From Garcia nutans (taxonomy: Eukaryota > Streptophyta > Magnoliopsida > Malpighiales > Euphorbiaceae), in assembly GCA_947685225.1 (NCBI GenBank), contig CANTUV010000033.1:59869001-59933000 (forward strand): a DNA stretch of 64,000 bases. Reading direction: 5' to 3'. Position numbers and translations under genes: made by a program. Within the stretch, counting starts at the first letter, position 1; each line of letters opens with the position of its first letter. A model generated the notes under the pieces. The model was not told the DNA's origin. It ran no database searches and saw only the letters and a list, made by a program, of their open reading frames with translations. Positions 58,069 to 64,000 of this stretch are shown here, one piece after another.

Positions 58069-61000
58069 ATGGCAAACATTCTAAATTCTGATAACATTAC
58101 TTCCAACCTCACCCATCAAATAATCCAGTTCAACCCTACTGCTCAATTGCCTATTAAGCTCAAAGGCAGTTCCAATTTCTCCACCTGGAAAACTCAATTA
58201 ACTCTTCTTCTTGATGGCCATGACCTTGCTGGTCATCTTGATGACACCACACCATCTCCTCCAAAAACAATCACTCAAGATAACACCTCTCAACCCAACC
58301 CAGCATACCGTTTATGGTTACGGCAGGATCGCCTCATTCATCAAGCAATGATGGCCTCTGTTGATCCAACCATTGCCTCCATTGTTGGTAATGCTTCCAA
58401 CTCTGCTCAAGCATGGACAATTCTTCACAACACCTATGCCAACAAAAGTCACACACGCGTTTATAGCTTGCGCGATCAACTTGGTCGCATACAAAAAGAT
58501 GACAAAAGTATCACCGAATATCTTCATAAAATTCGTGAAATTGCCAATGAACTTGCTGCTGCAGGTTCTCCAATGGCAAAACCTGAGCTTACTGTTAAAA
58601 TTCTCAGTGGTCTAAACTCAAATTATAGAGAAGTAGCAGCTGCAATTCGCAACAGGAGTGTCCCGATTGAGTACCCAGAACTTTGTGAAAAACTTCTAGA
58701 CCATGAACTTTGTCTTCAAAGTGAAGTAAAATCAGTCTCCTCAGCTATTCCCACAGTTGTAGCTAATCAAGCTGCGTACACTGCTCGCAATGGTCGATAT
58801 AATCGGCGTTTTTCTAATAATACCCAGCAACCTTCCAACTTCCAGCCAAACCAGTGGCGTCCAAATAGACCAAATCAACAACCAATTCAACAACCAACTT
58901 GGCGTTCCCCATCCTCTAACACTTCCTACAATGGAGTCACTTGTCAATTATGCAACAAATATGGTCACACTGCATCTGTGTGTCGCAGCAGATCACATAA
59001 TCATCTTCAAGCCAGAGCTAATTTTGTTTCAGCCTCTCAAATGTCAGACAAACCATGGGTCCTCGACTCCGATGCCACCCATCATATCACTACTGATCCT
59101 CAGGACATGCCTGAATACACTGGTTTTGAAGAAGTAGCAATGGGTGATGGTAACAAAATCCCAATTACACACACTGGTTCTATTCATTTATATGCATCTA
59201 ACAAAGCTTTCCAGCTGTCTAATACCATTTGTGCTCCTCAAATTCAAACAAATTTAATTTCTGTTAATAAATTTTGTCAAGACAATTTAATCTCAGTTGA
59301 ATTTTTTCCTTCTGATTTTGTTGTCAAGGATCTTGCAACCAGGAAGCCGTTGGTGCACGGTCGGAGTAATAATGGATTATACGAGTGGCCACAGACTCCC
59401 TTGTCCTGCTCTTTCCCTACAGCTCACACAGCAACCTCCACTAGTTCTCTTGAAACCTGGCATCGTAGACTCGGTCATCCTCATAATAGAGTTCTGCATC
59501 TTATTTTAAATAAATGTTCTATTTTTGTTTCAGTTCAAGACAAATTATCTTTTTGTAATTCTTGTCATTCTAATAAAGCTCATAGGCAACCATTTTCTCA
59601 ACTTACATTGACAAGTTCAAAGCCTCTCCAAACTATTTTTAGTGATTTATGGGGTCCCTCTCCCACTTTGTCTGTTGACAAAAAACTATATTATTGCATC
59701 TTTGTTGATCAATATACAAAATATATTTGGCTTTACACGTTAAAACAAAAAAATGAGGTGATATCAATTTTTCAAAAATTTCATCCTTTAGTTGAAAAAC
59801 ATTTCAATTTCAAAATTCTCTCCTTTTATACTGATGGTGGTGGTGAATTTCAGGCTCTTGATTCATACCTTAACCTACATGTAATATAACATTTGAAATC
59901 CCCTCCATATACTCCATAACGGGTTGCCACTGCTGAACGCCGACACCGCCATATTATTGAAACTGCCCGAACATTACTCTATGAAGCATCTCTTCCGTCC
60001 AACCTTTGGTCCTTTGCATGTCATCATGTCGTTTATCTAATCAACAGATTGCCCACTCACACTTTAGCAAATCATTCTCCCTATGAAATGTTATTTCAAA
60101 AACAACCCGATTACTTGTCCCTAAAAACCTTTGGATGTTTATGTTACCCATGGCTAAAACCTTATTCTCCTAATAAACTAGCTCCAAGATCTACACCATG
60201 TGTTTACTTAGGTTTTTCGCTGTCCCATTACTGTCATCAATGTTTTGATCCTCTCAATTCAAAATTTTATTTGTCTCGTGATGTTCGGTTTATTGAACAT
60301 ATTTTCCCATACAAGTCCATGTTCTCTATTGGCTCCACTTCTAAATCTAATCAGTCTCTCAATTGGTTTGACTTAACCCAATCTCCCTCTCCCACCTTAC
60401 ATCAGGAATCCTCTTCCGTCAATCCCGTTTCCACTCAACCTTTACCTTGTCCTATACCCGTGCTTCCTTCCCCTGTGAATTCCACAACCCACAACTCTGA
60501 AACTGTGCCCACTTGTGACTCTGGGAACTCCGATCGTGCCACAACAGCTGCTGTGACAACACCATCTCCACTGGTATCTCCACTCATACATACACCTGAC
60601 CCATCTCCACCTACACCTTCACCCATACCTACTCGTGAACCATCCTCTCAACCTATCCCTGCTCCCATCTCTTCAAATTTACCTGCAGCAATACCACAAC
60701 CTCCTCCCTCTCGTGTTGTTACACGTTCCCAAAATCAAATTTACAAACCCAAGAAAATCTTTGACTATATGGCACAAGTTTTACCTGCAAAAACACCCAA
60801 TACCTTTGCCCAAGCCAACAAAAACCCAGAATGGCGGACAGCTATGCAAGTAGAGTATGATGCATTAATGAAAAATCAAACTTGGGAACTTGTTCCATAT
60901 GATCCCTCTAAGAATATTGTTGCTTGCAAATGGTTATATAGGATTAAACGAAAATCTGATGGTTCTGTTGACAGGTTTAAAGCACGGTTAGTTGCCAAAG

Positions 61001-62328
61001 GGTTCACGCAACGCCCAGGCATCGATTATCATTCGACGTTCAGTCCTGTGGTCAAGCCAACCACTGTCAGATTGGTGTTGTCTCTTGCAGTTCAATATAA
61101 CTGGCCTTTGCGTCAACTAGACGTCAATAATGCCTTTCTTCAAGGCAATCTTGATGAGGAAGTCTACATGACACAACCTCCGGGCTTTGAGCATTCTAAG
61201 TTTCCCTCTCACATTTGTTTGCTTCGCAAAGCTATTTATGGGCTAAAGCAGGCTCCTTGTGCGTGGTATACTGCTCTTAAAAATCATCTTATCTCCTTGG
61301 GTTTTGCCAAATCTGAATCGGATTGTTCTCTATTTATAAGTCGTACGGCTTCTGCTGTTATTTTTGTACTTGTATATGTTGATGATCTCATTGTTACAGG
61401 AAGTTCAGTTTCTGGTATTCAGAGTACAATTGATTCCATTGCGAGTCATTTTTCTATTAAAGATCTGGGTAATTTGCAGTATTTCCTTGGTGTGGAAGTG
61501 TTGCGGAAGAAAGATTGTCTCTACTTGTCTCAAGCAACTTATATTGCTAATCTACTTCACACAACCAACATGCAGGAATCCAAACCAGCTGCTACTCCTA
61601 TGAGCTCCTCTGCAGTTCTTTCAGTTTCTGATGGTTCCTTGCCTGTTGATGCTACTAAATATTGACAAGTTGTTGGTAAACTTCAATATCTTAGTTTTAC
61701 CCGTCCCGATATTTGCTTTGCAGTGAACAAGCTTTCCCAGTTTATGCATGCTCCATCTACTATTCATTGGAAAGCTGTCAAACGGGTTCTACGATATCTT
61801 AATGGTACTCTTCGCTATGGCCTTTGTCTGAAGAAAAGCAAATCTCTGTCACTTCACATGTATTCTGACGCCGATTGGGCCGGCGATATTAATGATCGTG
61901 TCTCAACCACTGGCTACATTCAATTCTTTGGAAATAATCCGATCAGTTGGTCTTCTAAAAAGCAAACAACAATTGCGAGGTCCTCCACGGAGGCTGAGTT
62001 TCGTGCTGTTGCGAGTGCTGTATCTGAAACAACTTGGGTTCGCAATCTCCTGTTTGAAATGAGCATCAGACTTTCTACGGCACCTGTTATTTATTGTGAT
62101 AACATAGGAGTCACTTATTTATGTGAGAATCCTGTGTTTCACAGTCGTATGAAGCATTTAGCAGTGGATTTTCATTATGTTCGTGATCAAGTTCATCGAA
62201 AACTGCTTACTGTTTCACATGTCCATTCTGCAAATCAAGTAGCTGATACTTTGACTAAGCCCTTGTCATCCGCTGCGTTTTGTCGTCATCTGAACAAGTT
62301 AAACATTGGTCCTCTCTGTTTAACTTGA
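58069..62328 (+). pseudogene. Copia 2 gag-pol, three in-frame stops
   Basis: One frame of 1,420 codons from ATG 58069 to the stop at 62326-62328, broken only by stops at 59887, 59917 and 61663. Gag (UBN2 type) spans residues 1-300, with the zinc knuckle CQLCNKYGHTASVC. The protease reads WVLDSDATHH, where the Gly of the usual D-S-G-A is Asp. Next come pre-integrase WHRRLGHPHN, integrase FSDLWGPSP and YTDGGGEFQA, reverse transcriptase RLVAKGFTQRPGIDY and LVYVDDLIVTGS, and RNase H DADWAGDINDRVSTTGY and RSSTEAEFRAVA. The first two stops lie in the integrase core, so no complete polyprotein can form. Confidence 0.95.
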
Positions 62329-62336
62329 GGGGGGCA

Positions 62337-62539
62337 TATTAGCAGTATATCTGTACCTCTTCCCATATCTTTGACTTTGTATTATTTGTTTTTTATTATG
62401 TTGAGATTGAGTTGTTTGATATGATTAGTTTGTTACTGATTCCTACTGCTACGGAATTCAGTTTATTCTCTTTGTTTTTAAACTCTTGTTTACTGGGAAT
62501 AATAGATACAATATTCATTCTTCACTTTTATATTTGTTA
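62337..62539 (+). repeat. 3' LTR of Copia 2
   Basis: 203 bp, preceded by the purine tract TTGAGGGGGGCA. It is followed by the target duplication CCATT. Confidence 0.93.
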
Positions 62540-62544
62540 CCATT

Positions 62545-63330
62545 TGCATTTACCTATTTTCATCGATCTTACAAGGAAGGAAAAGTCTTCGTCCCAGTCC
62601 AATTGACCAGAAGAAATCCCTGGAAAAATGAACTGGGAAAGTTCATCCGTAAGCATTCTCAGCCAGTCATTTCAAGCCACTGTTCTATCTTAATTATTAT
62701 TACCAATTGTCTAATATAGCTCATGAAGCTAGCAGACCATCCTCCAGAAAAATCTTCTACTAGTGTGCCAAAAAGATTCTCATGTCAACAAATGCCTCAT
62801 TCTCATAATAACCAAAAGCAACCCATTGGCAGCTCATATGACTGGTTCTGCATTAATGGTTATACACAAAAACATAAACGGAAAAATAGCTGTCAAGGTC
62901 ACAATTAGGATTGATTTTATATCAGTATGACTGCAAATGTAAATATAGTGATATACGAATGAAACTGTTCAAAAATATCTGTTTCCACATCTTGCTATGG
63001 TGGTAGGAATAAGAAATGATAACCTGGAATATTCATACCATAACACGGAACTGAAATTGTCAAAGCTCAAAAAGCACATAGCCAAACGTTGGAAAAATAC
63101 ACAAACAACTTAATCTTCAAGCATGAACAGAATTATAGAGATATGTGGCTTATCACCTCATAGCAAATAGCAATCAACTAAGGTTGACCATAAGGTGCTG
63201 CACTATCTGTCAATGCAACTCCAAGTATATAACTTGTCATCTCTAACAAACCAAGTCTATGTATATACTAGACTTCACCAAAAAATTGCAACTAACATTG
63301 CTCAGCATGCATCATTAGTATGATTGCATG
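62545..63330. other. Intergenic, no gene recognised
   Basis: Moderately AT-rich. Short frames at 62,560-62,720 and 62,723-62,905 match nothing I know. It may be 3' or intronic sequence of a gene beyond the window. Confidence 0.45.
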
Positions 63331-64000
63331 CAGGGGTGGAGGCAGGGGGGTCCTGGGGGGCAATGAACCCCCCCTCGCAGGCGTCCAGAAGCTCTCACCG
63401 GACTTGCAGAGGTGGGGGCGGAGCCCCCCTCCGTTCTCTTCTCTAATTTCCTACTGCACGATGAAGAAGATAACTTTTATTTTTTTTTTTCAATTGTCTT
63501 GGCTGAAACATCGTCATTTTAGCCAAGGCAATTGAAAAACAAAAATAAAGCTCGGGACTTACAGAGTCGAGCAGAAGCAGAGAAAGAAAGAAGAGAAGAA
63601 ATGAGAGGGAGGAGAGAATGAGAGAGGAGTAGGAGCAGCGCCGACCACTGACTACCGAGCAAGCCGCCGGAGGGAGAAGAGGCCGCAGTCTTCGCCGGAG
63701 TCCGTCGACGGCAAGAGGTAGGTTATCTTAATATTTTTTTAATTTTTTTTTTAATTATTGCATATTTTAGGCATTTTTGGTAATTAATATTTAGGTTTTG
63801 ATTTTTTAAAAAAAGTACCAAATTAATTCTTGATTTGTTGTTGTTATGTTGCGTTGTTTAATTTATTAATTTTAATTTATTAGTTTGATTTTATTTGAAT
63901 ATTTTTTTAAAAATTTATTAGCTTAGAGATTTGATTAGTATTTTTTTTAAATTAATTTTTATTTAATTTTTTAAAGTTATATTGTTTAATGTGTTGATTT
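63331..64000 (+). other. Possible hAT-like terminus with GC-rich leader, runs off right edge
   Basis: At 63331 AT-rich DNA gives way to CAGGGGTGGAGGCAGGGGGG and a GC-rich segment with GGGGGCGGAGCCCCCC near 63,413-63,430. A hairpin follows at 63487-63538. Then comes a purine- and GC-rich stretch (63,590-63,715) ending GGCAAGAGGTAGGT, a good splice donor at about 63,718, followed by T-rich intron-like DNA. CAGGGG-type ends are typical of plant hAT elements, which often have a non-coding first exon. Without the right end or transposase this stays tentative. Confidence 0.4.
63487..63538. repeat. Perfect-loop inverted repeat (18-bp arms)
   Basis: Arms TTTTCAATTGTCTTGGCT and AGCCAAGGCAATTGAAAA pair with one mismatch around a 16-base loop. 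It lies between the putative element end and the leader exon. Confidence 0.9.

Larger units (their letters stand above)
57797..62539 (+). mobile_element. Copia LTR retrotransposon 2, 4.7 kb, TA...TA ends
   Basis: Short LTRs (57797-57997 and 62337-62539) flank one gag-pol frame. The 5-bp target duplication CCATT lies at 57792-57796 and 62540-62544. Both LTRs start TATTAGCAG and end TTTGTTA, so the element has TA...TA rather than TG...CA termini. Gag and Pol features resemble the Ale/Retrofit group of plant Copia elements. Three in-frame stops make it non-autonomous now. Confidence 0.95.

Overview
The window is plant nuclear DNA, most likely from a woody eudicot. Its genes are split by GT-AG introns, intergenic DNA is strongly AT-rich, and there are plant-specific products (a plastid transaldolase, a thylakoid-type FKBP, an IRX10-type xylan xylosyltransferase, a plant obtusifoliol 14-demethylase) and several plant transposon families. 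I cannot name the species from sequence alone.

Layout. 1-3,950: a minus-strand Ty3/gypsy retrotransposon with an unbroken gag-pol frame, running off the left edge. 4.5-6.2 kb: an orphan last exon of glycyl-tRNA synthetase and a decayed Rieske iron-sulfur protein gene. 7.4-26.7 kb is the genic core: a SEC14-like protein (-), an IRX10-like GT47 (+), plastid transaldolase (+), a lumenal FKBP-type prolyl isomerase with damaged splice sites (+) and CYP51 (-). A complex foldback repeat lies at 14.5-15.2 kb. 27.9-36.3 kb is a transposon nest: a 411-bp hAT-type element inside a plus-strand LTR, followed by a minus-strand non-autonomous LTR element of the same LTR family whose 3' LTR was split by a 5.5-kb Copia element. 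37.6-39.1 kb: a decayed Mediator-associated protein 2-like gene (-). 39.4-43.2 kb: a chimeric cluster of intron-bearing fragments of three unrelated genes (CMP-KDO synthetase, ATXR2 SET domain, CCDC93-like), all in the same orientation. 45-50 kb: AT-rich DNA with large tandem duplications and a diverged array of about 161-bp period. 52.1-54.6 kb: a 5'-truncated LINE with 16-bp target duplications. 55.2-57.5 kb: a decayed NPF (nitrate/peptide) transporter gene. 57.8-62.5 kb: a second Copia element with non-canonical TA...TA LTR ends. 63.3 kb to the right edge: a possible hAT-like terminus followed by a GC-rich 5' leader and a splice donor.

How it hangs together. The intact genes are housekeeping enzymes of the pentose-phosphate pathway, sterol synthesis, xylan synthesis and lipid transfer. 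From memory, transaldolase, FKBP, Rieske and NPF6.1 are near neighbours on Arabidopsis chromosome 5 (At5g13400-At5g13430), so the backbone looks like conserved microsynteny. Several members of that block are decayed here (Rieske, NPF, possibly FKBP), which fits loss from one of two duplicated segments. The accessory DNA is dominated by nested retroelements plus a transduplication-like gene-fragment cluster and an undescribed-looking satellite.
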